54,608 nt of DNA from CAYGYG01 sp964354155 (GTDB lineage: Bacteria; Hydrothermota; Tepidihabitantia; SM23-42; CAYGYG01), in assembly GCA_964354155.1 (NCBI GenBank), contig CAYGYG010000019.1:1-54608 (forward strand), given 5' to 3'. Below are positions 29,557 to 37,703 of this stretch, piece after piece. Position numbers and translations under genes: made by a program. The notes beneath the pieces are model-generated. The model ran no database searches. It was not told where the DNA came from and worked only from the letters and a program-made list of their open reading frames with translations. Position 1 is the first letter of the stretch, and each line of letters begins with the position of its first letter.

Positions 29557-31494
29557 CTAATCAACCAGGACAATCTTGCCTTTGAATGTAGTGTTTTCTG
29601 AGTGGAACTGGTACAGGTAGATACCGGGTTTGACCAAGTCGCCGCGGCGATCAGTCCGATTCCACGCGATATTGAGAGTGGAATTCGTCAGTTCGATCGG
29701 CAAGTTCTTCACCAGCTGACCGGACACATTGTAGATTGACAGTATAGCCTTGCCGCCGGGCAGACCACCTTTGGCCTGAAAGATCACGTTCTTGCGCGCT
29801 GGATTCGTGAGAAGCTGGAGTCCGGTCACGACGCCCCCGGTTGGCTGCCCTTCACCGATCGCGATAAGGTTGCCGATGGTCAGCGAACAGGTGAGTGCTT
29901 GGGTGATGGTGCAAGTGTCATCTTTGAAGGTCAACTCGAGGCGCAAGCCTTTGCGCGAGCCCGGTACCGCGTTACGACTGCAGTAGACCTGGAACCGGGA
30001 CGCACGGTTGTCACCCACCGAGTTGCGCAGGATTTTCGGGAAGGTCGCCGTCGGAGTCTGAACCGTGACCATCGTGTCGAGTGACACGAGCCGGGCTGTG
30101 ATATTGTATGCCGAATCGAGCGGATGGATGGCCCGGTTGCGGACAAAGAACCAGAGGTGGGATGTCTCACGCGGGTCAAGCTGGCCCGAACGGTTGCCCA
30201 GAACCGTGTCGGCTACCACCGGTCGAATCTGATCAAAGAAGACGCCGGCGATCTTCGTAAAGTAGTAGTTGATCGGACGGCACTGGTTGATATTGTTGTT
30301 GATGACCGTCATGTCGGTCGCACCCTGCCAGAAGTCGTTCTGGTTGGTTTCGATTGAGAGGGCGTAGGTGACGAATTTTGTGACGCCGTTGTGCAGGGTG
30401 TCCTTTATCTCCCATTCAACGCTAGTACCGTTGGTCGTGTAAAGAATCCGATAGATCGGGCCGGTGCTTCCCACGGGGTATCCATTTTTGGCCCGCATTG
30501 AGTCAAGAATCTGCCACTGCATGGCTGAGTCCGGTATCGGCTCTCTGGATCCGGTATATCCCCACACGCAGAGGTTATAAGGACCGTACGAATGGTAGTC
30601 CATCTGCATGCGAATCTTCTTCGGCAGGAAGAAATCCCGGGCGGCCTGGGTTTCCGGCTCGGAGAACCTTGAAGGACCCCGGTAGGTCTCTGACGATGGT
30701 GTCGGGCTTGACCCGATATTGTCATATCCCCAGCGGTAGCCGTAGTTACGGTTCAGGTCGACACCAACACTGGGTGCTGAGATGACCCGTCGGTTCTTAC
30801 GCCAGTTGGAGGTCGCGCCGCCGGAATCCGAATTGTAACGATAACCATCAGGATTCATTACCGGGACGAAATAGATCTCACGATTACGGACAAACCAGGT
30901 TACAACCGAATCCCGGCCGTAGTTGTCGATGAGATATTTGGCAAAATCCATGCAGAGATGAGTACCCATCGGTTCACGGGCGTGGGAGGCGCCGTTGAAG
31001 AGAACCGCGGGTTCCATCTCGTCAACCGTGGGGTTGTCCGATATCTTGAGCGCAATAAGACTCAGTCCCTGAGGAGAAGTGCCTGCCGAGTAGAGACGGC
31101 AGATACTCGGTTGGAGCGTGACCCACCGGGTAAGCGAGTCCCTGACTTCCCAGTATGTGTAGAAGAAGCCGAAATTACGAAAGGCCTCCGCTTCACGCAC
31201 CCCGGTCATTTCGAAGAACTTGTCCCGGATATCGGTATAGGTAATGTCGGTACGAATGCCCTTTACCGCCTGAATCCGGTTCAACTGTTCTTGGTCAGTG
31301 ATGATCACCAGGCAGTGCTCACCCTGGGGTGTGTGGCCGACCGTGGCGATGTCGAGCTCACTGAACAGGCTGCCGAGATCAGCGATCAGCTGATCGACCT
31401 TCGTGAAGTAGACTCTCGCTTCCATCTTTATCGGTTCGGCTTGAAGCAGTCCGAAGAGAATCAGTAGACCGAACAACGCGCATGCTTTTTTCAT
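29557..31494 (-). CDS. Secreted M14 zinc carboxypeptidase with sorting tail
   Basis: The start follows AAGGAGGTTAA. The 645-residue product has a signal peptide, a propeptide-like region and an M14 domain (about 110-420). Zinc ligands are in HAREPMG (His and Glu) and MDYHSYG (His). Substrate-binding NWRKNRR and DLNRNYGYRWG are present, and the catalytic Glu lies in SIETNQ. Residues 430-560 are an Ig-like region and the last 80 a FlgD/type-IX-like tail (KPGIYLYQFHSE). It removes C-terminal residues from peptides outside the cell; carboxypeptidase T-like specificity is a guess. With the two subtilases and the deiminase it makes up a secreted protein-processing set. Confidence 0.92.
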   Translation of the reverse strand: MKKACALFGLLILFGLLQAEPIKMEARVYFTKVDQLIADLGSLFSELDIATVGHTPQGEHCLVIITDQEQLNRIQAVKGIRTDITYTDIRDKFFEMTGVREAEAFRNFGFFYTYWEVRDSLTRWVTLQPSICRLYSAGTSPQGLSLIALKISDNPTVDEMEPAVLFNGASHAREPMGTHLCMDFAKYLIDNYGRDSVVTWFVRNREIYFVPVMNPDGYRYNSDSGGATSNWRKNRRVISAPSVGVDLNRNYGYRWGYDNIGSSPTPSSETYRGPSRFSEPETQAARDFFLPKKIRMQMDYHSYGPYNLCVWGYTGSREPIPDSAMQWQILDSMRAKNGYPVGSTGPIYRILYTTNGTSVEWEIKDTLHNGVTKFVTYALSIETNQNDFWQGATDMTVINNNINQCRPINYYFTKIAGVFFDQIRPVVADTVLGNRSGQLDPRETSHLWFFVRNRAIHPLDSAYNITARLVSLDTMVTVQTPTATFPKILRNSVGDNRASRFQVYCSRNAVPGSRKGLRLELTFKDDTCTITQALTCSLTIGNLIAIGEGQPTGGVVTGLQLLTNPARKNVIFQAKGGLPGGKAILSIYNVSGQLVKNLPIELTNSTLNIAWNRTDRRGDLVKPGIYLYQFHSENTTFKGKIVLVD

Positions 31495-31516
31495 TTAACC
31501 TCCTTGAAAGCCTAAA

Positions 31517-31544
31517 ATTGTAATCCGAATCGGCCAGTTGTCAA
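31517..31544 (-). promoter_or_regulatory. Promoter for the M14 carboxypeptidase gene
   Basis: On the minus strand TTGACA (31544-31539) and TACAAT (31522-31517) are 16 bp apart, followed by a leader of about 15 nt that carries the ribosome binding site. Confidence 0.7.
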
Positions 31545-31599
31545 TGCGAAAGATAACACCTGCGGTATTGGACCGTTAGAACGTTCGGTGCCAGGGTGG

Positions 31600-31910
31600 A
31601 CGGCTGTCATCCTGAGTTCCGTCCCGGACGAAGGATCTAATTGAGACTCTTCGTCCGCCTTAGGTGGACTCAGAGTGACAAGAAGTAGGGCGGGATTTTA
31701 TATCCCGCCGAGAGGCCAGACAGAACTCTTTCTCGAGACCTTCGGCCGGCGCTACGAGAATTCTTCGTAGGGCGGCATTTTATATCGTTCTCGGAAACTC
31801 CGCCGCGTGTCGCACGCTCGGCGTGAGACAGATACCTACGGCATGCCGCCGGGTAGACGACTTCTCTCTACGAAATACAGACGTAAGATCCGCCCCGCAG
31901 GCGGAAGAGC
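31600..31910. repeat. Intergenic repeat cluster with hairpins and a 20-bp direct repeat
   Basis: The gap 31495-31962 has no gene. It contains two copies of a 20-bp unit beginning GTAGGGCGG (31685-31704 and 31767-31786, one mismatch). It also has a GGCGGGAT/ATCCCGCC hairpin (31689-31696 with 31702-31709) and two CCGCC-n-GGCGG-type hairpins (31653-31669 and 31889-31905). These resemble dispersed non-coding repeats; the same hairpin core occurs near 23210 and 52285. Confidence 0.5.
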
Positions 31911-31928
31911 GACTTGGGTAACTGGTGG

Positions 31929-31956
31929 TTGACTTCCGGTTCTTCCTGAGTACAAT
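31929..31956 (+). promoter_or_regulatory. Promoter for the pst operon, leaderless geometry
   Basis: TTGACT (31929-31934) and TACAAT (31951-31956) are 16 bp apart, with six bases to the GTG at 31963. No clear Pho box was recognised upstream. Confidence 0.65.
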
Positions 31957-31962
31957 AGCGCA

Positions 31963-32754
31963 GTGCGGCTTGCATATTCCCTCCTTTTTCTTCTTCTCGC
32001 GTTGCTCGGTTGTCGGCCCGACTCGGACAATGCCGCAACCATAGTCGGCTCCACCTCAATTCAACCGTTTGTCGAGAAGCTGGCCGAGGAGTACATGAGC
32101 TTGCACCCGAGGGCCAAGATCAACGTCCAGGGCGGAGGGTCGACGGCGGGCATAATCGCAGTCCAGGGCCGGGTCTGCCAGATCGGGATGTCGTCAAGGC
32201 CGCTCAAGCCTGAGGAGACGGGAATCAATTCGATCCAGATTGCCCATGATGCCATCGCGATCATTGTTCATCCGGAAAACCGGGTTGCCGGTCTGTCTCT
32301 GGAGCAGATCCGGGATATCTTTGCCGGCCGGATCAGAAACTGGAGCGACCTGGGGGGGGCCGATGCCTTGATCGTGGTGGTAACGCGGGAAGAGGGCTCG
32401 GGCACGCGCGGCGCGTTCAGCGAGCTGGTGATGGCGAAGCAGGACATCTCGGAACAAGCGCTGGTGCAGGATTCGAATGGCGCGGTTCGAGAGATCGTGG
32501 CCCGCGACCAAAACGCAATGGGCTACATTTCGTTCGGTCTGCTTGACCCGCGGGTCAAGGCGTTGACGATCGATGGTACCGCACCGACGCATGACAATAT
32601 AATGGCGGGGCGGTATCAACTGAAAAGGCCTTTCTTGATCCTACTCCGACCGGACGCCCAATGCGCTCTTGCCGACAGCTTCGTCGGGTACATTTTGAGC
32701 CCGCGCGGCCAAGCCAGTTTAGCCCAGGAGGGCTTAATCCCAATCCAGCCATGA
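31963..32754 (+). CDS. pstS: Phosphate ABC transporter substrate-binding lipoprotein PstS
   Basis: The GTG start opens a lipoprotein signal with lipobox LLGC (Cys at residue 18). The mature part has the phosphate-binding signatures of the PstS family: GSTSIQPF near the N-terminus, GGGSTAGI, SSRPLKPEE and the EEGSGTRGAF loop that holds the phosphate. The length of 263 aa is at the short end of the family. It is anchored outside the inner membrane and delivers phosphate to PstC/PstA. The stop codon overlaps the pstC start (ATGA). The transcript appears leaderless from the promoter at 31929. Confidence 0.92.
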   Translation: MRLAYSLLFLLLALLGCRPDSDNAATIVGSTSIQPFVEKLAEEYMSLHPRAKINVQGGGSTAGIIAVQGRVCQIGMSSRPLKPEETGINSIQIAHDAIAIIVHPENRVAGLSLEQIRDIFAGRIRNWSDLGGADALIVVVTREEGSGTRGAFSELVMAKQDISEQALVQDSNGAVREIVARDQNAMGYISFGLLDPRVKALTIDGTAPTHDNIMAGRYQLKRPFLILLRPDAQCALADSFVGYILSPRGQASLAQEGLIPIQP

Positions 32755-33590
32755 GAGAGCGGATAATCGAACGCGCTCTGTTCTTTACCGCCCTCTCGGC
32801 AACTTTTGTCCTATTCCTGATCGCCTTCTTCATTTTCCAGCAGGGGGTCCCGTTGATCGTCAAAGAGGGAATCGGCAGATTCCTCTTTGGCCAGAAATGG
32901 GCACCGGCGAGTTCGGTCTTCGGGGTTTTCAGTTTTTTGGTCGGTTCATTTTTTGTGACGGCGGGAGCGTTGGTTATTGCGGTGCCTTTTGGATTGGGCT
33001 GTGCGATCTTCTTGTCCGAGTTCTCACCGAAGGCGCTGAGCCGGATCTTAAAGCCGGTGATCGAGCTTCTCGCCGGCATCCCATCCGTGGTCTACGGGTT
33101 TGTCGGCGTTATTGTACTGACCCCGCTCATCAGGGAGTATTTAGGCGGGCCCGGTCTTTCGGTGCTGGCCGCGGCGATAATACTTTCGATCATGGTTCTG
33201 CCGACCATCATCAGTATTTCCTACGACGCGATCAGCGCAGTCCCCCACAGTTATCGGGAGGGTTCGCTGGCCCTGGGTGCCACCCGGTGGCAGACCGTCA
33301 CCGGCGTCGTGTTGCGCGCCGCCCGTTCCGGTATCATCGCGAGCCTGATTCTGGGTATGGGGCGCGCCGTGGGCGAGACCATGGCGGTCATCATGGTCGC
33401 CGGAAACGCCATCAAACTACCCGGTTCGATCCTGGACCCGACCCGGACGTTGACGAGCAACATCGCTCTTGAAATGGCCTACGCCACGGGCCAGCACCGC
33501 CAGGCGCTTTTTGCCACGGGGGTTCTGTTGTTCGTTATCATCATGATTATCAACAGCGTGGCTTATCTTTTGATCAAGAAGGACGAGTAA
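32751..33590 (+). CDS. pstC: Phosphate ABC transporter permease PstC
   Basis: The ATG overlaps the pstS stop by four bases. The 279-residue product has about six transmembrane helices and the permease signature of the binding-protein-dependent family (SYREGSLALGATRWQTV, about residues 163-179), which contacts the ATPase. The segment AGIPSVVYGF (about 104-113) is typical of PstC/PstA. It forms the inner-membrane channel together with PstA. Confidence 0.93.
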   Translation: MRERIIERALFFTALSATFVLFLIAFFIFQQGVPLIVKEGIGRFLFGQKWAPASSVFGVFSFLVGSFFVTAGALVIAVPFGLGCAIFLSEFSPKALSRILKPVIELLAGIPSVVYGFVGVIVLTPLIREYLGGPGLSVLAAAIILSIMVLPTIISISYDAISAVPHSYREGSLALGATRWQTVTGVVLRAARSGIIASLILGMGRAVGETMAVIMVAGNAIKLPGSILDPTRTLTSNIALEMAYATGQHRQALFATGVLLFVIIMIINSVAYLLIKKDE

Positions 33591-34426
33591 TGAGAATCGA
33601 ACCGCGGGTGGAGCAGAGGATGATGCGCGTCGTGCTGGCCGGCCTGGCGGCTTTGACGATCGCCGTTCTTTTTTTCATCATCGGGTTCATCCTGAAGAAC
33701 GGCCTGCCCCACGTCAATCTTGCCTTCCTGACCGGCACGCCGGAAAGGATGGGCAAAGAGGGCGGAATTCTGCCGATGATTGTCGGAACCGGCTACCTGG
33801 TCTTGGTGGCGGTGGCTATTGCCACGCCGCTCGGAGTGGGCAGTGCCATATTTCTTCACGAATACGCCAAAGAGGGGTGGCTCATCAGAGTAGTCCGGTT
33901 CGGCATCGACTGCCTGGCCGGCATTCCTTCAATAATCTTCGGGCTTTTCGGATTTGTGCTATTCGTCATCAAGCTTGGTTTTAGCTGGTCGATTCTATCC
34001 GGCGGATTGACATTGGCTTTTATGATCCTGCCGACCATAATCCGGACCAGCGAAGAAGCGATCAAGGCCGTTCCGGGTGCCTACCGGCAGGTGAGCAAGT
34101 CGCTGGGTGCGGGCAAGTGGCAGACGATTCAACGGGTCGTCCTGCCCAACGCCTTCCCGGGCATCTTGACCGGAATCATCCTGGGCATCGGACGGAGTGT
34201 CGGTGAGACCGCGTGCGTCATTTTTACGGCCGGCTCTTCTTTGCAGATACCGGCATCGATCTTTGCCCCGACCCGTTCGATGGCGGTCCATTTCTACATT
34301 CTGGCCCGGGAGGGGATTTCCATGGAAAAGGCGTTTGCTACCGCCGCGGTGTTGATTCTGCTCATCCTGGCGATCAATCTCTCGGCGTATTATTTCATGC
34401 ACCGTTTTATAGCGCGACTCAGATGA
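33590..34426 (+). CDS. pstA: Phosphate ABC transporter permease PstA
   Basis: It starts in the TAATG junction with pstC (one-base overlap). The 278-residue product has six predicted helices, the AGIPSIIFGLFGF segment near residue 110 and the coupling motif AYRQVSKSLGAGKWQTI (about 164-180). It pairs with PstC to form the translocation path. Its stop overlaps the start of the first ATPase gene by four bases. Confidence 0.93.
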   Translation: MRIEPRVEQRMMRVVLAGLAALTIAVLFFIIGFILKNGLPHVNLAFLTGTPERMGKEGGILPMIVGTGYLVLVAVAIATPLGVGSAIFLHEYAKEGWLIRVVRFGIDCLAGIPSIIFGLFGFVLFVIKLGFSWSILSGGLTLAFMILPTIIRTSEEAIKAVPGAYRQVSKSLGAGKWQTIQRVVLPNAFPGILTGIILGIGRSVGETACVIFTAGSSLQIPASIFAPTRSMAVHFYILAREGISMEKAFATAAVLILLILAINLSAYYFMHRFIARLR

Positions 34427-35172
34427 AGACGAAGATCACGATTGAGAAGCTCAGCTACTTCTATGGGAGCCATCAGGTTCTCAAGCAAATCGATCTAAAT
34501 ATCGAGGCCAACGCGACACTGGCGGTTATTGGGCCCGCCGCCAGTGGTAAGACGACGCTGCTTCATGCCATCAACCGGCTCAATGATGAACTGGATAATG
34601 CCCGGATCGAAGGACGAATCGTGCTCGATGATACCGATACCAAGACGCTTGAGCCGACCCAGCTGAGAAAGAGAATCGGCATGATTTTTGCCAATCCGGT
34701 GGTCCTGCCGGGGAGTATCTATTTCAATCTGGCCTACGGGCCGAGAGTATGGGGTATCCGTAACCGCAGAAAGCTCTCCGACCTGGTTGAATGGAGTCTG
34801 CGCCGGGCCATCCTGTGGGACGAGGTCCAGGACCGGCTAAATGACCCGGTCAGCTCGCTGTCGGGCGGCCAGCAGCAGCGCTTGTGCATCGCGCGGACTC
34901 TGGCGAATGAACCTGAAGTTATCCTGATGGATGAGCCGTGTTCAGGCTTGGACCCGATTTCAACCGCAAAGATCGAAGAAGCGATGCGCGAACTCAAGAA
35001 AGACTACACGATCGTGATTGTTACCAATAACACCAAGCAGGCTGCCCGCGTCGGTGACCGGGTTGCCTTTTTTCTGGGCGGCGAACTGATCGAATACGGC
35101 AGTCCGGAGCAGATATTTACCGCACCCAAAGACAGGAGGACCGATGACTACATCCGGGGCCGATTCGGCTAG
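34423..35172 (+). CDS. pstB: PstB-like ATPase 1 (degenerate Q- and H-loops)
   Basis: The true start is the ATG at 34423 in the ATGA overlap with pstA; the frame is open further upstream inside pstA. The 249-residue product has Walker A GPAASGKTT, the intact signature LSGGQQQR and Walker B with catalytic Glu (LMDEP). The Q-loop glutamine is missing (MIFANP where PstB has FQ.P) and the switch histidine is Asn (VTNNTKQA). It can bind ATP but its own site is probably weakly or not hydrolytic. It overlaps the second ATPase gene by 29 bp. The pair complement each other's defects, so a heterodimer is likely. Confidence 0.88.
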   Translation: MKTKITIEKLSYFYGSHQVLKQIDLNIEANATLAVIGPAASGKTTLLHAINRLNDELDNARIEGRIVLDDTDTKTLEPTQLRKRIGMIFANPVVLPGSIYFNLAYGPRVWGIRNRRKLSDLVEWSLRRAILWDEVQDRLNDPVSSLSGGQQQRLCIARTLANEPEVILMDEPCSGLDPISTAKIEEAMRELKKDYTIVIVTNNTKQAARVGDRVAFFLGGELIEYGSPEQIFTAPKDRRTDDYIRGRFG

Positions 35173-35917
35173 AATTGTAATCAAGAACCTCGATCTCTAC
35201 TACGGCAAGTTCCACGCCTTGATCAACGTCAACATGGCGATCAAGGACTGCAAGATCACTTCGATTATCGGTCCGTCCGGGTGCGGCAAGTCGACGTTGC
35301 TGCGGTGTCTTGACCGCATGAATGACCTGATTGAACGGGTCAGGATCACCGGTCAGATTCTGATTGACCGGGCCGACATCCTGTCGCCGTATGTCGACCT
35401 CATCGAACTCCGCAAGAAGGTCGGGATGGTTTTCCAGCGGCCGAATGTATTTCCGCTGTCGATTCGGGAAAACGTAACCTTCGGACCGCGGGTCCACGGT
35501 CTCTTTGACCGCAAGAGGCTCAACGCCATTGTCGAGCGCACGCTGCGGGCGGTGCATCTCTTTGATGAAGTGAAAGACCGGCTCAGGAAGTCGGCATTGA
35601 GTCTTTCCCTTGAGCAGCAGCAGCGGCTCTGTATTGCCCGACTCCTGGCGGTTGAACCCGAAGTACTGCTTATGGATGAGCCGTGTTCGGCCTTAGACCC
35701 GATCGCGACGGCGCGAATCGAGGAACTGATGTTTGAGCTCAAGAAAGAGTATTGCATTGTCATTGTCACCCACAATATGCAGCAGGCGGCGCGGGCCTCG
35801 GATGAATGCGGCTTCATGTTGTTGGGCGAGTTGATTGAATTTGCACCGACCGAAAAGATGTTTACCAATCCGGGCGACAAGCGGACTGAGGATTATATCA
35901 CCGGAAGATTCGGTTAG
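35144..35917 (+). CDS. pstB: PstB-like ATPase 2 (degenerate signature motif)
   Basis: The ATG at 35144 follows AGGAGG inside the end of the preceding gene. The 257-residue product has canonical Walker A (GPSGCGKST), Q-loop (VFQRPN), Walker B (LMDEPCSALDP) and switch His (VTHNMQQA). The signature motif LSGGQ is changed to LSLEQ. In an ABC dimer each ATP site combines Walker motifs of one chain with the signature of the other. This chain's good Walker site would pair with the good signature of ATPase 1, leaving one active and one degenerate site. No phoU gene follows. The convergent ribE gene starts its end 40 bp downstream. Confidence 0.88.
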   Translation: MTTSGADSARIVIKNLDLYYGKFHALINVNMAIKDCKITSIIGPSGCGKSTLLRCLDRMNDLIERVRITGQILIDRADILSPYVDLIELRKKVGMVFQRPNVFPLSIRENVTFGPRVHGLFDRKRLNAIVERTLRAVHLFDEVKDRLRKSALSLSLEQQQRLCIARLLAVEPEVLLMDEPCSALDPIATARIEELMFELKKEYCIVIVTHNMQQAARASDECGFMLLGELIEFAPTEKMFTNPGDKRTEDYITGRFG

Positions 35918-35927
35918 GGCGGTCAGT

Positions 35928-35952
35928 CCCCGGGAGTATCGGCCGGCCGGGG
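35928..35952. terminator. Weak hairpin between pst and ribE ends
   Basis: CCCCGG (35928-35933) pairs with CCGGGG (35947-35952) around a 13-base loop, followed by TTT. It is a possible terminator for the converging operons. Confidence 0.35.
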
Positions 35953-35956
35953 TTTC

Positions 35957-36532
35957 TCAGCGGAAGAAACGATGAAGGTGCTTGGCCAGAAGATCGTACT
36001 CAATGTTAACGAAATGGCCCGCTTTTTTCTTGCCCAGGGTTGTTGAATTCAAGGTGTGGGGGATGAGCCCAACGGTGAAACTGCGGCGGGTCAAATCCTG
36101 AACCGTCAGGCTGACACCGTCCAATGCGACCGAACCTTTCTTGACCAGGTAGATGAGATTCCGGGGACTGCCCGAGACTTCCATCAATGTGCCGCCGGCG
36201 GTCTTCCTGAGCGAGCGTATCCGGCCGGCTTCATCGACATGGCCGGTGACAAAGTGTCCGCCGAGGCGGTCGCCGATGCTGAGCGCCGGTTCAAGATTGA
36301 CCGTATTGTTGACCTTCAGGCGATCGATGCCGGTCGACTTGATAGTCTCGCGCATGACATCGACTCGAAACGTGCCGGGCCGGGTTTCAACCACGGTCAA
36401 ACAGGTACCGTTGACCGAGATACTTGCGCCGACCTTGAGCGGGAGCCTGGATTCGATGGTCAAAACCAGATTGCCCCGGACCCGGGCGATCTTTGAAACC
36501 GTGCCGATGTCTTCAATTATTCCCGTAAACAT
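35957..36532 (-). CDS. ribE: Riboflavin synthase alpha chain
   Basis: The start chosen is the ATG at 36532, giving MFTGIIEDIG, the standard N-terminus of the family; the longer open frame upstream is the end of ribD in another frame. The 191-residue product consists of two similar lumazine-binding barrels, with NGTCLTV and GHFVTGHVD in the first and GVSLTV and GLIPHTL in the second. It condenses two molecules of dimethylribityllumazine to riboflavin. It overlaps ribD by 20 bp. No FMN riboswitch was seen upstream of the operon. Confidence 0.93.
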   Translation of the reverse strand: MFTGIIEDIGTVSKIARVRGNLVLTIESRLPLKVGASISVNGTCLTVVETRPGTFRVDVMRETIKSTGIDRLKVNNTVNLEPALSIGDRLGGHFVTGHVDEAGRIRSLRKTAGGTLMEVSGSPRNLIYLVKKGSVALDGVSLTVQDLTRRSFTVGLIPHTLNSTTLGKKKAGHFVNIEYDLLAKHLHRFFR

Positions 36533-37604
36533 ATTTGTATAGACAATCCTCTCCCAGCGTTGTAACCGCCGGTTTTGACAACCGCAGCGCGCGGTTGATG
36601 TGCAGGCCAAGCTTCTTCCCTTTACCCATGATCTTCGGCGCAACATAGAGCAGCAGTTCGTCGAATAGTTTTTCTTCGAGAAAACTCGCAAAGACCCGCG
36701 CCCCTCCTTCGACCATCAGCGAGGTAACGCCCATGCGGCATAGCATCTTGAGCAGAGGTCGCAGCATGATCTTCCGGTTTCGAGTGGGTGCAATGATGAC
36801 CGAAGCGCCCCGGGTTGCAAGACGTGCCGCCCGTTCTTTGGAGGCGGTGCGGCCGCCGACAACTATCGTGGGCGCACCGGCCCGCAGGACATGGGCGCTC
36901 AAGGGGGTCCGCAGGCGTGCGTCGAGGATGATGCGCGTCGGACTCGGTCCGGCCGCCCACCGGTTGGTGAGCCGGGGATTGTCGGCGAGGACCGTATCGA
37001 CTCCCACCAAGACCGCCCCAACCTGCGCCCGGAGAGCATGCACCATGCGTCTCGAGTCGACCGATGTGATGTAGCGCCGGCGCCCGGAGCCGTTCGGAAA
37101 GGCCATGCGGCAGTCGAGGCTGGACGCGATCTTGACGATGACATAGGGCCGGTGTGCCTTGGTGCACTTGATATAAGCACGATTCAGTTCTTCAGCCTGG
37201 TTCTTCATTAGGCCGAGGTCGACTTTAACGTGATGCCTTCTTAAAAAAGCGATGCCCCGGCCCGCCACCGCGGGATTAGGATCACGCATCGCCACCACGA
37301 CCCGCGCCAGACGCGCCCGGACAATGGCCTCGGCGCAGGGCGGGGTGCGGCCGTGGTGGATACAGGGTTCGAGATTGGTGTAGAGCGTTGCCCCTTCGGT
37401 CCTGCCGTGAGCGTCAATAAGGGCTATGGTTTCGGCATGGGCTTCGCCGCAGCAGCGGTGAAATCCCCGTCCGATGAGCTTGTTATCCTTGGCCAGTACC
37501 GCACCAACCATCGGGTTAGGGCTGGTTCGGCCTACTCCCTTGCGTGCCAGATGGAGCGCTTCGCTCATGAAATAGTCATCGAAGAACCGCTGTGGGTGCA
37601 TCAT
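36513..37604 (-). CDS. ribD: Bifunctional riboflavin deaminase/reductase RibD
   Basis: The 363-residue product has an N-terminal deaminase domain (zinc ligands in HAET and PCIHHGRTPPC) and a C-terminal reductase domain with DARLRTP and a glycine-rich VEGGARVF. It carries out the second and third steps of riboflavin synthesis from the GTP-derived pyrimidine. Two adjacent ATG codons can start it (37604 or 37601). The promoter -10 box ends six bases before the second one, so a leaderless start at 37601 is favoured. It is the first gene of ribD-ribE. Confidence 0.93.
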   Translation of the reverse strand: MMHPQRFFDDYFMSEALHLARKGVGRTSPNPMVGAVLAKDNKLIGRGFHRCCGEAHAETIALIDAHGRTEGATLYTNLEPCIHHGRTPPCAEAIVRARLARVVVAMRDPNPAVAGRGIAFLRRHHVKVDLGLMKNQAEELNRAYIKCTKAHRPYVIVKIASSLDCRMAFPNGSGRRRYITSVDSRRMVHALRAQVGAVLVGVDTVLADNPRLTNRWAAGPSPTRIILDARLRTPLSAHVLRAGAPTIVVGGRTASKERAARLATRGASVIIAPTRNRKIMLRPLLKMLCRMGVTSLMVEGGARVFASFLEEKLFDELLLYVAPKIMGKGKKLGLHINRALRLSKPAVTTLGEDCLYKYVYGNN

Positions 37605-37607
37605 TGA

Positions 37608-37635
37608 ATAGTATCTAATTGCCGGCCTTTGTCAA
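37608..37635 (-). promoter_or_regulatory. Promoter for ribD-ribE, leaderless geometry
   Basis: On the minus strand TTGACA (37635-37630) and TACTAT (37613-37608) are 16 bp apart. The second ATG of ribD (37601) lies at the expected transcription start. Confidence 0.7.
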
Positions 37636-37651
37636 GGCTCAGTGAAAAGAA

Positions 37652-37678
37652 GCGCCCCTCCTTGAACCGGAGGGGCGC
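37652..37678 (-). terminator. Rho-independent terminator of subtilase paralogue A
   Basis: A 10-bp stem (37652-37661 with 37669-37678) with a seven-base loop is followed on the minus strand by TTCTTTT. It lies 26 bp after the subtilase stop codon. Confidence 0.85.
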
Positions 37679-37703
37679 CAGGAACAAGTGACCGTGTCTG
37701 AGT

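Noticed and set aside
37636..37703. An FMN riboswitch upstream of ribD
   Set aside because: The promoter lies directly at the start codon and leaves no leader; no RFN-like conserved boxes are present.
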